Positions 24,141 through 32,996 of a DNA stretch of 64,000 nt are shown one piece after another. The translations under genes and the position numbers were made by a program. Source of the stretch: Massiliimalia timonensis (GTDB lineage: Bacteria > Bacillota > Clostridia > Oscillospirales > Ruminococcaceae). The stretch is taken from the NCBI RefSeq assembly GCF_900186585.1, contig NZ_FYDD01000003.1:248001-312000 (forward strand). Direction: 5' to 3'. The notes below the pieces were generated by a model that was not told where the DNA came from, made no database searches, and worked only from the letters and a program-made list of their open reading frames with translations. Numbering within the stretch: position 1 is the first letter of the stretch; every line of letters starts with the position of its first letter.

Positions 24141-26495
24141 TTATCCTAATACTTTTTTGGCGATATCGGCTGACTGCTTCGCGTCTTTGGCGTAAAAATC
24201 CGCGCCGATCTTCATGGCATAATCTTCGGTAAGCACAGCGCCGCCCACCCATATTTTGCAGTCCGCGCCGCTTTGGTGCAGCGCCTCGATCGTTTGCTGC
24301 ATGCTGACTACGGTGGTGGTCATTAAAGCGCTTAATCCCACCAATTTTGCGCCGGTGCGGATGGTTTCCTGCACCACCGTTTCAATAGGGACGTCTTTTC
24401 CAAGGTCTACGACGTCATATCCGTAGTTTTCCAATATGACCTTGACGATATTTTTTCCTATATCGTGCACGTCGCCCTTTACTGTTGCCAGCACGATTTT
24501 CCCTTTGGAAACGGATTCTGCGGCCGGCTTTTTAGAAAGGGAAAGCTTGATCTGTTCAAACCCGGCCTGCGCGGCTGTCGCAGACTGAATCAGTTGCGGC
24601 AAAAAGATTTTCCCGCTTTCAAAGTCGTCGCCAACCCGGTCCAGGGCAGGGATCAGCATCTGGTTGATGATTTCCAGCGGATCGGTTGTTTGCAGCAGCT
24701 CCTGGGTCAACCTCCCGGCCATCTCTTTCAGGCCTCCGATGACCGCGTCCGGCAGGGTCATATCGCTTTTTTTAGCGGCAGGTGTCACAGCGGGAGCTGC
24801 GGTATTGTGCCGTTCGATATATTGCTTAGCGCCGGCGTCATGGTTATAAAGAACATTATAAGCGTCGACGGCATCCATCATGGAGCGGATATTCGGGTTG
24901 ATGATCGGGCAGTCTAGGCCGTGCGCCATGGCAAGCAGCAGGAAGCTGTGGTTGATCAGCTCCCGGTTTGGAAGCCCAAACGAAATGTTGGATACGCCCA
25001 GTACGGTTTTCACCCCCAGCTTCTCCTTTACCATTTGAACCGCCTTCAGCGTTTCCTGCACTTCCTTTTGCTGGACAGAGGCGGTCAGGGTAAGACAGTC
25101 GATATAGACGTCCTCTTTTGGGATGCCATAGCCCTTTGCGGCTTCTACGATCCGCTGCGCAATGGCAAAGCGCTTTTGTGCTTCGTTTGGGATGCCGTTT
25201 TCGTCCAGTGTTAACCCAACGACCGCGGCACCGTATTTTTTGACGACCGGAAGGATGCGGTCTAACACCTGCTGTTCCCCGTTTACAGAGTTGACGATCG
25301 CTTTCCCATTATAGATACGCAGGGCGTTTTCAATCACCGAAGCGTGGGAGGAGTCGATTTGCAGCGGAGTGTCCAGCACGCTCTGCAAGCCCTTTACTAC
25401 CTCGATCATCATGGCGTTTTCGTCAATTTCCGGCAAGCCTACGTTTACATCTAAGATCTGGGCGCCGGCTTTTACCTGTTCCAGCCCCTGCGTTAAAATG
25501 TAACCTGTATTGTGGTTGAGAAGCGCTTCTTTAAAGAGCTTTTTCCCAGTGGGATTGATGCGCTCGCCAATCACGCGCACCCCGTCGACTACCACGGCCT
25601 GACTGCCGCTGCACAGGACGGAGCGGGGGAGATACTCCCGGTTTCCGATCATTTTTCCTTTCAGCCGTTCTTTTAGGCAGCGGATATAATCCGGGGTAGT
25701 GCCGCAGCATCCGCCGATGATGGAAACGCCAAAGGAAAGGTATTCTTCCATGGTTTCTGCAAATTCTTCAGCAGAAATATCATAGGTATTGGAATTGAGG
25801 TTCGGCAGTCCGGCATTGGCTTTTACGATCAGCGGCAGGGGGGTCCATTCGCTGAGCTTTTTTGCAATGGGGAGGATCTCTTTCGGGCCAAGGGAACAGT
25901 TTACCCCAATGGCGTCCGCCCCTAAGGAAGTGAGGGTCGTTGCCATGGCTTCGATCGATACGCCGGTAAAGGTGCGGTGGTTCTGCTCAAAAGTCATGGT
26001 GCAGAACACCGGCAGGTCGGTGTTTTCCTTTGCGGCCAGCAGGGCGGCTTTCATCTCCAGCAGGTCGGTGATCGTTTCAAACACGACAAGATCGGCCCCG
26101 GCCTTTTCCCCGCAGACGACCATTTCACGGAACATATCGTATGCGCTTTCAAAGGAAAGGTTTCCGTTCGGCTCCAGCAGTTCGCCGATCGGCCCGACGG
26201 ACAGTGCGACCTTCACAGGGCTGCCCTGCGCGGCTTCTTTTGCGTTGCGCACCCCGGCCCCAATAAGCTCCTCTACACTGTATTCACAGTGCGATAGCTT
26301 GTAGCGGTTCGCGCTGAACGTATTGGCGTAAATAATATCAGAACCGCTTTCAATATACTGGCGGTGGATCTTTTTTACTACCTCCGGATCAGTCAGGTTC
26401 AGCGCCTCCGGCACTTTCCCGATCTCTGCGCCGGACTGTTGTAACATGGTGCCCATAGCGCCGTCGAGTAAAATAACATGATCAGTTTTCAACAT
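24141..26495 (-). CDS. metH: Cobalamin-dependent methionine synthase lacking the reactivation domain
   Basis: A 784-aa enzyme that methylates homocysteine with methyltetrahydrofolate. Domains in order are homocysteine S-methyltransferase (N-terminus, with the Zn ligands in GVNCSLG and IIGGCCGTTPDYI), pterin-binding (VIGERINPTGKKLFKEAL), cobalamin cap, and B12-binding with DVHDIGKNIVKVIL supplying the axial His. The C-terminal AdoMet reactivation domain of E. coli MetH (1227 aa) is missing and is encoded separately just upstream. The ATG at 26495 follows GAGAGGAA. It overlaps the activation gene by 7 bases. Confidence 0.95.
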   Translation of the reverse strand: MLKTDHVILLDGAMGTMLQQSGAEIGKVPEALNLTDPEVVKKIHRQYIESGSDIIYANTFSANRYKLSHCEYSVEELIGAGVRNAKEAAQGSPVKVALSVGPIGELLEPNGNLSFESAYDMFREMVVCGEKAGADLVVFETITDLLEMKAALLAAKENTDLPVFCTMTFEQNHRTFTGVSIEAMATTLTSLGADAIGVNCSLGPKEILPIAKKLSEWTPLPLIVKANAGLPNLNSNTYDISAEEFAETMEEYLSFGVSIIGGCCGTTPDYIRCLKERLKGKMIGNREYLPRSVLCSGSQAVVVDGVRVIGERINPTGKKLFKEALLNHNTGYILTQGLEQVKAGAQILDVNVGLPEIDENAMMIEVVKGLQSVLDTPLQIDSSHASVIENALRIYNGKAIVNSVNGEQQVLDRILPVVKKYGAAVVGLTLDENGIPNEAQKRFAIAQRIVEAAKGYGIPKEDVYIDCLTLTASVQQKEVQETLKAVQMVKEKLGVKTVLGVSNISFGLPNRELINHSFLLLAMAHGLDCPIINPNIRSMMDAVDAYNVLYNHDAGAKQYIERHNTAAPAVTPAAKKSDMTLPDAVIGGLKEMAGRLTQELLQTTDPLEIINQMLIPALDRVGDDFESGKIFLPQLIQSATAAQAGFEQIKLSLSKKPAAESVSKGKIVLATVKGDVHDIGKNIVKVILENYGYDVVDLGKDVPIETVVQETIRTGAKLVGLSALMTTTVVSMQQTIEALHQSGADCKIWVGGAVLTEDYAMKIGADFYAKDAKQSADIAKKVLG

Positions 26496-27166
26496 TGTGT
26501 TCCTCTCTTTCTGAAAGCGCAGTGTGCCCGGTTGTTGCAGTAATCGCATTTATTCGGCCGGGGATCGCGGGTGGTATCGGTCACGCCGATGATTGCAGTG
26601 ACCGATTTGGAAGGGGTCATCAGCAGGCTGTCCGTCAGGGAAAGCCCGATCTTCCGGTGAGTGTCCATAGCGGCGATGATCTCCTTTTGCGTTTCCAGCG
26701 GGAGATCCCCATAGCCGGCGGAAAAACGCCAGGTGATATTTTTCCCCTCTGTTTTGCACTGTGCGGCGATTTCCCGTTCTGCCAGGTCGGCCAAAGCCTC
26801 TACCGCAGTGGTGGCGCAGCTGTCCAAAATAACTCCTTCGTCTGGAGAAAGCAACATTGCTGTACGGATCTCCCGTTCGATCTCCAGTCCCACCGTTACG
26901 CAGAGTAGGTAAATTTCTTCGCAGTTTTCCAAATGCCGGCGGATGTCCTGCCCGGACAGAAAAACAGGCGTGCCAAGAACGGCGATCCCGTTTTCCCGGT
27001 GTTCAATTTTAAACCGGCGGTAAAGGGATTTGGGGGAGATCATTTCCAGTGTGCGCCCCATGCACCGGTGAAGCGTGTCCTCCAGCGCAGGGGAGATATC
27101 CTGTCCCTGATAGCCAAGATAACGCAGGATCTCGTCCCGGTTTAGAGTTTGAATCAATGTCTGCAC
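26489..27166 (-). CDS. Methionine synthase activation domain protein (stand-alone)
   Basis: A 225-aa protein that matches the C-terminal AdoMet-binding reactivation domain of MetH. The signature WRFSAGYGDLPLETQKEI corresponds to the conserved RxSxGYG-type segment. TTAVEALADLAER and the C-terminal PSKSVTAIIGVTD also fit. The last residues contain a Cys cluster (CDYCNNRAHCAFRKRGTQC) typical of the stand-alone clostridial form. It would let oxidised cob(II)alamin on MetH be reductively remethylated. It sits between metF and metH and overlaps metH. Confidence 0.88.
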   Translation of the reverse strand: MQTLIQTLNRDEILRYLGYQGQDISPALEDTLHRCMGRTLEMISPKSLYRRFKIEHRENGIAVLGTPVFLSGQDIRRHLENCEEIYLLCVTVGLEIEREIRTAMLLSPDEGVILDSCATTAVEALADLAEREIAAQCKTEGKNITWRFSAGYGDLPLETQKEIIAAMDTHRKIGLSLTDSLLMTPSKSVTAIIGVTDTTRDPRPNKCDYCNNRAHCAFRKRGTQC

Positions 27167-27171
27167 CGCCG

Positions 27172-28065
27172 TTACCTCTTTGTGATCCGGTTTTGGCTTT
27201 TGATAATATTTTCTATGCTTTCCGTGATGCGGGAAGCGGTTTCTACATTGTTCATGGTGTAAAGATGAATGCCCCGCACATCATTGGAGATCAAGTCGAT
27301 GATCTGATTGACCGCATAGGCGATCCCGGCGTCTTTGAGCGCCTGAGGGTCGTCGGCATATTTGTTGATCATGGTGCTGAACGCCCGCGGCAGGCTTGCG
27401 CCGCACATGGAAACGGTGCGTTCGATCTGTGATTTATTGATGATCGGCATGATCCCAGCGGAAATAGGGACGGTGATCCCTTTTTGGATGGCCTTGTCCA
27501 TAAACTCATAGAAGTGGTTATTGTTGAAAAACAGCTGAGTGATCAGATGGGAGGCCCCTGCTTCAATTTTCAGCTTCAGGTTTTCAATATCCTGATCAAT
27601 GGTTTCACTGTCGCAGTGGCATTCCGGATAACAGGCGCCCAGCACATTAAAGGAGGGGTCATAGGCCTTAATAAATTCTGCCAATTCATTTGCGTGTGTA
27701 AAATCATTTTTCGGGGTCACGGCCGGTCCCTTATCGCCGCGCAGGGCAAGGATGTTCTGGATCCCATTTGCCTTTAGCGAATCCAAGGTCTGCCTGATAT
27801 CCTCTTTGGTAGAGTTGAGGCAGGTTAAGTGGGAAACAGGCTCGATCTGGTATTCTGATTTGATCAGGGAAGCGATCTCGCAGGTTTTACTGCGCTGGGT
27901 ATCGGAACCGCCTGCCCCGTAAGTAACGCTGATAAAATCGGCCGGCAATCCGCGCAGGCCATACAGTGTATTGTAGATCGTATCAACAGAGGACGTCTTT
28001 TTCGGTGGAAAAACCTCCAGGGAATAAACGATCTTTTTGCTTTGAAAAAGGTTTGCAATGTTCAT
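27172..28065 (-). CDS. metF: Methylenetetrahydrofolate reductase
   Basis: MetF (297 aa) reduces 5,10-methylene-THF to 5-methyl-THF, the methyl donor for the neighbouring MetH. Signatures are SLEVFPPKK (catalytic Glu), DFISVTYGAGGSD, HLTCLNSTKED, NILALRGDKGP and AGIMPIINKSQIERTVSMCG. The enzyme is a TIM-barrel flavoprotein with no C-terminal regulatory domain. AAAAGGAG precedes the ATG, and spacing to both neighbours is 13 and 5 bases. Confidence 0.95.
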   Translation of the reverse strand: MNIANLFQSKKIVYSLEVFPPKKTSSVDTIYNTLYGLRGLPADFISVTYGAGGSDTQRSKTCEIASLIKSEYQIEPVSHLTCLNSTKEDIRQTLDSLKANGIQNILALRGDKGPAVTPKNDFTHANELAEFIKAYDPSFNVLGACYPECHCDSETIDQDIENLKLKIEAGASHLITQLFFNNNHFYEFMDKAIQKGITVPISAGIMPIINKSQIERTVSMCGASLPRAFSTMINKYADDPQALKDAGIAYAVNQIIDLISNDVRGIHLYTMNNVETASRITESIENIIKSQNRITKR

Positions 28066-28078
28066 GGGAAAGCTCCTT

Positions 28079-28852
28079 TTATTTGTTGATCCCGAAGCAG
28101 GACAGGGTGTTTTGATGCGCCTGGTCGATCAGCGCCTGTGTGTCCATTTCTTTCAGTTGCGCAATTTTTTCGGCGGTAAAGGCGATCATATCCGAGGTGC
28201 AGGTCTTGCCGCGGTGCGGTACAGGCGCCATGTAAGGACAGTCGGTTTCCAACAGCAGCCGGTCAGCAGGGGTCGCCTTGACCGCTTCCAGCACCTTTTT
28301 GGCATTGTTGAAGGTCACCACTCCGGTAAAGCCCAAATACATGCCTAAAGAAAGGATCTCCTTTGCTGTTTGGGAAGAGCCGGAAAAGCAGTGCACCACC
28401 CCGTGGGGATGGTATTTTTGAAGCAGCTCCATGGTGTCGGCGGTCGCTTCCCGGGAATGGATGATGACCGGCAGATCTAAGAAATTTGCCAACTGGAGCT
28501 GTTCGGCAAACACCTTTTTCTGAAGGTCGCGCGGGGAAAAATCATAGTGGTAATCTAAGCCGATTTCCCCGATGGCCACTACCTTTTCCTCTTTGGCAAG
28601 GGCTTCTAATTCCTTCAAGTAACCATCCCGGCAATTCTGGGCGTCGTGCGGATGGATCCCCACGCTGCAATAGAAAAACGGATACCGTTTTGTCAGTTCT
28701 ACACCGGAATAGGAAGAGGGGAGATCACAGCCCGCGTTTAGGACTGCCGCAACACCATTTTTTTGAATGCTGCTGATGGTTTCTTCCAAAATCCCGTCAA
28801 AGCGTTCGTCATTATAATGGGCATGGGAATCGAAGATATTTTGATAACTCAT
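28079..28852 (-). CDS. TatD family metal-dependent hydrolase
   Basis: A 257-aa TIM-barrel deoxyribonuclease/hydrolase of the TatD family. Metal ligands are visible in FDSHAHYNDERF (HxH), AIGEIGLDYHYDFSP (Glu), PVIIHSREA (His), GVVHCFSGSS (His) and LLLETDCPYM (Asp). Members are DNA 3' exonucleases or general metallohydrolases. tatD next to metG is a common arrangement in Firmicutes. Its start codon overlaps the stop of the upstream GNAT gene in an ATGA junction. Confidence 0.93.
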   Translation of the reverse strand: MSYQNIFDSHAHYNDERFDGILEETISSIQKNGVAAVLNAGCDLPSSYSGVELTKRYPFFYCSVGIHPHDAQNCRDGYLKELEALAKEEKVVAIGEIGLDYHYDFSPRDLQKKVFAEQLQLANFLDLPVIIHSREATADTMELLQKYHPHGVVHCFSGSSQTAKEILSLGMYLGFTGVVTFNNAKKVLEAVKATPADRLLLETDCPYMAPVPHRGKTCTSDMIAFTAEKIAQLKEMDTQALIDQAHQNTLSCFGINK

Positions 28853-29400
28853 CGGTGCGGATCACCTTCTTTTAAAATTTCGTAATAATGGCAGGAAACC
28901 GTTTCCTGTTTGGCGGGAAGATATGCAGACCGATCCCCCCGGTACAGCATCCCGCATTTTTGCATTACCCTGCCGGAGGATGGGTTGCGGATGTCGTGCA
29001 GTGCGTCGATCGACTGCATCCCGCAGCCGAACAGATAGGCAATCACCGCCCGGCACGCTTCGGTTGCAAATCCCTGGTTCCAAAAACGGGGAGCTATACA
29101 GTAGCCGATCTCGCAGGCGGAAGAATCCCCTTGCACAGCCGCCCCAATGGAGCCGATCAGCCGGCCGGAGGCGTTTTCTACAATCGCCCATTCGTAAAAC
29201 GAAGGGTCCTGATAAGCTTTGATCCATTGTTCTAACAGCCCCTTTGTTTCCTGAACAGAGCGATGGCAGTTCCAGGTAACGTACCGTGTCACCTTGGGGT
29301 TGCCGGCCCAGCCGGAAAACATGGGTTTTGCATCGGAAAGGGTAAATTGGCGGAGAAGTAAGCGTGATGTTGTGATAGGTTGTGTGCCGTGATGCTGCAT
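28849..29400 (-). CDS. GNAT-family acetyltransferase, RimJ/RimL type
   Basis: A 183-aa acetyltransferase. The N-terminus TSRLLLRQFTLSDA, the acetyl-CoA site EIGYCIAPRFWNQGFATEACRA and the segment LHDIRNPSSGRVMQKCGM are those of RimJ/RimL-like GNATs, which acetylate N-terminal or other amines. The specific target is unknown. It lies 25 bases downstream of metG and overlaps tatD by 4 bases. Confidence 0.9.
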   Translation of the reverse strand: MQHHGTQPITTSRLLLRQFTLSDAKPMFSGWAGNPKVTRYVTWNCHRSVQETKGLLEQWIKAYQDPSFYEWAIVENASGRLIGSIGAAVQGDSSACEIGYCIAPRFWNQGFATEACRAVIAYLFGCGMQSIDALHDIRNPSSGRVMQKCGMLYRGDRSAYLPAKQETVSCHYYEILKEGDPHR

Positions 29401-29425
29401 GATTGAAAACCTCCGTAAAAAGATG

Positions 29426-31369
29426 TTACCGGATTTTAGCGCCGGCGGGGATACTGTCGTCTAAGAACAGCACCTTTGCCGCGTCGTCGCAGTCGGCGGC
29501 TAAAATCATGCCGTTCGAAAGGACGCCCCGTAGTTTTGCAGGTTTTAAGTTTGCAACCACTATAATGGTTTTGCCGACCAGGTCTTCCGGGCGGTACCAG
29601 GCGGCGATTCCGGAAACGACCTGACGGGGAGTGCCGGTACCGTCGTCCAGCTGGAGGCAAAGCAGTTTGTCAGATTTTTTTACCGGTTCGCAGGAAAGGA
29701 CCTTTGCGGCTTTCAGCTCCACCTTGGCAAAGTCTTCAATCCCGATCATAACGCCCTCCGGTTGATCTTTGCTTTCCTTTTCTTTCGGGGCATCGGCAGC
29801 TTGGGCTTTTGCGATTTCCGCTTCCAGCTCCTCCAGCTTTTTCGCCTCGTCGATCCGCGCGAACAGCGGCACAGCCGTGCCCACCGTTCCCTCCTTCAAT
29901 TTGCCGAAGGCGTTCAGCGAATCATAGCAGGTGATGTCGGTCTTGATCTGTTCAAAAATCTTTTCTGAAGTCTTTGGCAAAAACGGGGAGATCATTACGC
30001 CGATAAAGCGGATGCTTTCCAGCAGGTTATATAATACAGTTTGCAGGCGTGGACGGTTTGATTCCTCTTTCGCCAGTGTCCAAGGCGCGGTTTCGTCAAT
30101 ATATTTGTTGCTTCTGCGCGCGACGTTCATAATCACTTCCAGCGCGTCGGCGACCCGGAACTGGTTCATCAGGTCGGTGTATTCCTTGACCGCTGTTAAG
30201 CAGGCGTTTGCCAGTTCTTCGTCCACCGGTTCGCTGACGCTGGTATTTTTCACTGCGCCGTCAAAATATTTGTTGGACATTGCCACCGTGCGGTTAACCA
30301 GGTTGCCCAGCGTGTTTGCAAGGTCGGAGTTATACCGTGCGATGATATTTTCGTAGGTGATGGTCCCATCCTGCGCGTAAGGCATTTCCTTCAGCAGGTA
30401 ATACCGCACGCCGTCCACCCCGAAATGGCGCGCAAGGTCGTCTGCGTACATCACGTTCCCTTTGGATTTGCTCATCTTGTCGTTTCCGGAAAGGAGCCAA
30501 GGATGCCCAAATACCTGTTTAGGGAGCGGGATGTCCAGCGCCATCAGCATAATCGGCCAGTAAATGGTGTGGAAACGCAGAATGTCTTTCCCGATGATAT
30601 GCACGTCGGCCGGCCAGTATTTTTGGAACAGCTCGCTGCTGCCGTCCGGGTCGTAGCCCAGCGCAGTGATATAGTTTGTGAGAGCGTCGATCCAAACGTA
30701 GATCACATGCTTTGGGTCGAAATCAACAGGGATCCCCCAGCTGAAAGAGGTTCGGGATACGCACAGATCCTGAAGTCCCGGCTTGAGGAAATTGTTGACC
30801 ATCTCCCGCTTGCGGGATTCCGGCTGGATAAAGGTGGGATGCTCTTCGATGTACTGCATCAGGCGGTCTTGGTATTTGCTCATCTTAAAGAAGTAAGCTT
30901 CTTCTTTTGTCTTTTTTACCGGGCGGCCGCAGTCCGGGCAGCAGCCGTCTGCCAGTTGAGTCTCTGTCCAGAAGGATTCGCACGGGGTGCAGTACCAGCC
31001 TTCGTATTCGCTTTTGTAGATATCGCCTTGGTCGTACAGCTTTTTGAAGATCTTCTTCACGACCGCTTCGTGGTAATCATCAGTGGTGCGGATAAATTTG
31101 TCGTAAGAGCAGTCCATCAGGTCCCAGATTTTGCGGATCTCGCCCGCGATCTGGTCGACATAAGCTTTTGGGGTGATCCCCATTTCCTTGGCGATCTCTT
31201 CAATTTTTTGCCCGTGTTCGTCTGTGCCGGTCAGGAAAAAGACGTCGTTGCCGATCAGCCGTTTAAAACGCGCGATCGCGTCAGTCAGAACAATTTCATA
31301 GGAATTGCCGATATGCGGCTTTCTGGATGTGTAGGCGATCGCAGTGGTCAAATAAAATTTCTCTTTCAT
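29426..31369 (-). CDS. metG: Methionyl-tRNA synthetase
   Basis: MetG (647 aa) charges tRNA-Met. It is a class I synthetase with PHIGNSYE (HIGH motif) near the start, the zinc knuckle CTPCESFW ... CCPDCGRP, and KMSKSKGNVMYADD (KMSKS). The C-terminal ~110 residues form the EMAPII-like tRNA-binding domain (FAKVELKAAKVLSCEPV). A Lys/Glu/Ala-rich linker joins the two parts. A methionine T-box leader lies upstream, and six further genes follow with short gaps. Confidence 0.97.
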   Translation of the reverse strand: MKEKFYLTTAIAYTSRKPHIGNSYEIVLTDAIARFKRLIGNDVFFLTGTDEHGQKIEEIAKEMGITPKAYVDQIAGEIRKIWDLMDCSYDKFIRTTDDYHEAVVKKIFKKLYDQGDIYKSEYEGWYCTPCESFWTETQLADGCCPDCGRPVKKTKEEAYFFKMSKYQDRLMQYIEEHPTFIQPESRKREMVNNFLKPGLQDLCVSRTSFSWGIPVDFDPKHVIYVWIDALTNYITALGYDPDGSSELFQKYWPADVHIIGKDILRFHTIYWPIMLMALDIPLPKQVFGHPWLLSGNDKMSKSKGNVMYADDLARHFGVDGVRYYLLKEMPYAQDGTITYENIIARYNSDLANTLGNLVNRTVAMSNKYFDGAVKNTSVSEPVDEELANACLTAVKEYTDLMNQFRVADALEVIMNVARRSNKYIDETAPWTLAKEESNRPRLQTVLYNLLESIRFIGVMISPFLPKTSEKIFEQIKTDITCYDSLNAFGKLKEGTVGTAVPLFARIDEAKKLEELEAEIAKAQAADAPKEKESKDQPEGVMIGIEDFAKVELKAAKVLSCEPVKKSDKLLCLQLDDGTGTPRQVVSGIAAWYRPEDLVGKTIIVVANLKPAKLRGVLSNGMILAADCDDAAKVLFLDDSIPAGAKIR

Positions 31370-31430
31370 ACAGTAAAGTCACCTTTCCTTTTTTTGTTGC
31401 ATGAACTTTTTTGGCGGTTGTGGGAAAATA

Positions 31431-31725
31431 AAAAAGCTCCCGTTCCCGAAACATCGTTTCGAGGACGAGAGCAAAAGCCTTCGCGGTACCACCTCAATTT
31501 TCCTGTGCCTTGCAGCGGCAGGACTCATCTGCTGCGGAACAGTTTTGTTCGACAGCATATTGCGGTAACGGGCAACACCGTCGCAGCCTAAAGGGAGATC
31601 CTTTCGGTGCGCAGCTCCAAGACCATCTTCAGCCCAGTCTGCTTTGTCCGTTCCCAGCGACCCGGACTCTCTGAAAAAGCGCGCAGAGCTTACTCTTCTT
31701 TTCACAGCCAATTTGATTCATGAAA
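31431..31725 (-). promoter_or_regulatory. T-box leader with methionine specifier, controls metG operon
   Basis: Read on the minus strand, the T-box core GAGGTGGTACCGCGAAG is at 31495-31479. It is followed by a terminator (GCTCTCGTCC / GGAACGGGAGC, then T-run, 31472-31431). Stem I has AGAGTAAGCT, a CAGAGAGTCC turn, and a distal strand GAAGATGGTCTTGGAG. The specifier triplet is ATG (31626-31624), followed by the usual purine and CTTGGAG. The pattern is parallel to the ilvA leader in this window. Uncharged tRNA-Met should allow read-through into metG. Confidence 0.95.
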
Positions 31726-31733
31726 TTAGTTTT

Positions 31734-31762
31734 ATTATATCCATCTTTTTCGAAAAAGTCAA
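31734..31762 (-). promoter_or_regulatory. Promoter of the metG T-box operon
   Basis: TTGACT (31762-31757), 17-base spacer, TATAAT (31739-31734), on the minus strand immediately before the T-box leader. Confidence 0.85.
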
Positions 31763-31802
31763 CAATTCGCACCATGTTAGAAAAATTCGTACAGTTTGAC
31801 GG

Positions 31803-31832
31803 TTGCCGGTTTGGGGACGATTTGGTTATAAT
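31803..31832 (+). promoter_or_regulatory. Promoter for the PHP phosphatase gene
   Basis: TTGCCG (31803-31808), 18-base spacer, TATAAT (31827-31832), 32 bases upstream of the start codon and divergent from the metG promoter. Confidence 0.6.
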
Positions 31833-31863
31833 AGCCATAGAAGTATAGGAAGGGAGGCTGCTT

Positions 31864-32691
31864 ATGAAACAGGGAATGGCGGATTACCATTTGCATACCA
31901 CCGTTTCACCCGATGGGATGAATACCATGGAGGAGCTGTGTGATGCCGCGCTGGAAAAAGGGCTGGAGGAGCTTGCGTTTACCGATCACTTTGAAATTTA
32001 CACTCCCGGCTTTCAGGGGTCGAAGTATTCCCCGCTCGGCAAGTTTACGATCCCCTATTTAAAGCAGTACCGGGAACGGTTTGAACAATGCCAAAAGGAA
32101 TATGGGGAAAAGATCACGTTAAAAAGCGGGATCGAACTGGGGCAGCCTCATCTGGACCCGGCGTTTGCACAGGAAGTGCTGCGCGTAATGGATTTTGATT
32201 TTGTGCTGGGATCCATGCACAAGGTCGATGATATAGATTTCAGCGAACGGGATTACACCTGCGGGCAAAACGAAGCGCTTTGCCGCATGAATTTGGAAAA
32301 CCTATATCGCCTTGCAGACGAGGGCGATTTTGACTGTCTGGCGCATTTGGATCTGATCAAGCGTTATGCGGCCCGGCAGGGACAGCGGGTGAGCCTGCTG
32401 GACTACCCAGACGAATTGGAAGTGATCTTAAAACGTCTGATCGAGCGGGGAAAAGGGATCGAAATCAATACCTCCGGCGTTCGTCAGGGGATGGGAGAAA
32501 CGATCCCGGCATTTAAGATCCTTTCCCTTTACCGGAAATTGGGCGGGGAAATTTTGACAATTGGTTCAGACGCGCATAAGGCGGCAGATTTGGGAGCAGA
32601 TTTTGACATTGCCTGCCAAATGGCTAAAGAAGCGGGATTCAGCGCGTTGGCGCGGTATACCCGCAGGCAGGTAAGCTTTTGTGATTTGTAA
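31864..32691 (+). CDS. PHP-domain phosphatase, HisJ-type histidinol-phosphatase-like
   Basis: A 275-aa PHP superfamily metalloenzyme. Metal ligands are visible in ADYHLHTTVSPDG (HxH), AFTDHFEIY, SGIELGQP, VLGSMHKVDD, CLAHLDLIKR and TIGSDAHKAADLG. This set matches HisJ-type histidinol-phosphatases, which act in histidine biosynthesis. No other his gene is near, so it could be a general PHP phosphatase. GGGAGG lies upstream of the ATG. The next gene starts 24 bases later and may be co-transcribed. Confidence 0.85.
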   Translation: MKQGMADYHLHTTVSPDGMNTMEELCDAALEKGLEELAFTDHFEIYTPGFQGSKYSPLGKFTIPYLKQYRERFEQCQKEYGEKITLKSGIELGQPHLDPAFAQEVLRVMDFDFVLGSMHKVDDIDFSERDYTCGQNEALCRMNLENLYRLADEGDFDCLAHLDLIKRYAARQGQRVSLLDYPDELEVILKRLIERGKGIEINTSGVRQGMGETIPAFKILSLYRKLGGEILTIGSDAHKAADLGADFDIACQMAKEAGFSALARYTRRQVSFCDL

Positions 32692-32715
32692 AAAGTATTG
32701 GAATGGGGGAATATC

Positions 32716-32985
32716 ATGTTTGAAGTCCTTTCGGTGATGATCGTCCTTGTTTTTATTGTGGTATTGATCAGTATCATTGCCAGTATCGTCAGTCGCGGGA
32801 AACATGGGAATGCTGCTGAAAACAGTCGGCAGCAGACGCTTCAGCAACAGCAGCGTTTATTTCAGGAGGAACAGCTTCGCCAGCAGCAGGAGCAGGTTCG
32901 TTTATTGGAAGAGCAGGCAAGGATGCATCATCAGATGTTTGAGGAGCAAAATCGGATTAACCAGCAGATGGACCATTTTCATTGA
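32716..32985 (+). CDS. Small membrane-anchored Gln-rich coiled-coil protein
   Basis: An 89-aa protein with an N-terminal membrane helix (about residues 2-26, MFEVLSVMIVLVFIVVLISI). The remainder is highly polar, Gln/Glu rich and predicted to be coiled coil (repeats such as QQQQRLFQEEQLRQQQEQ). I do not recognise a family. The ATG at 32716 follows GGGGGA. It lies between the PHP gene and a terminator. The topology resembles small phage-shock or ATP-synthase b-like stalk proteins only in general form. Confidence 0.65.
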   Translation: MFEVLSVMIVLVFIVVLISIIASIVSRGKHGNAAENSRQQTLQQQQRLFQEEQLRQQQEQVRLLEEQARMHHQMFEEQNRINQQMDHFH

Positions 32986-32996
32986 GTTGAAAAGTG

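Noticed and set aside
23681-24232. 183-codon plus-strand frame opposite the amylase gene
   Set aside because: It is a shadow of the amylase coding strand, without ribosome site or domain.
30425-31591. A 388-codon open frame on the plus strand opposite metG
   Set aside because: It is antisense to a highly conserved metG, has no ribosome site, and its translation has no recognisable domain. It arises from codon bias on the metG strand.
31379-31711. A 110-codon minus-strand frame upstream of metG
   Set aside because: It runs through the T-box leader and its terminator, so it is not a gene.
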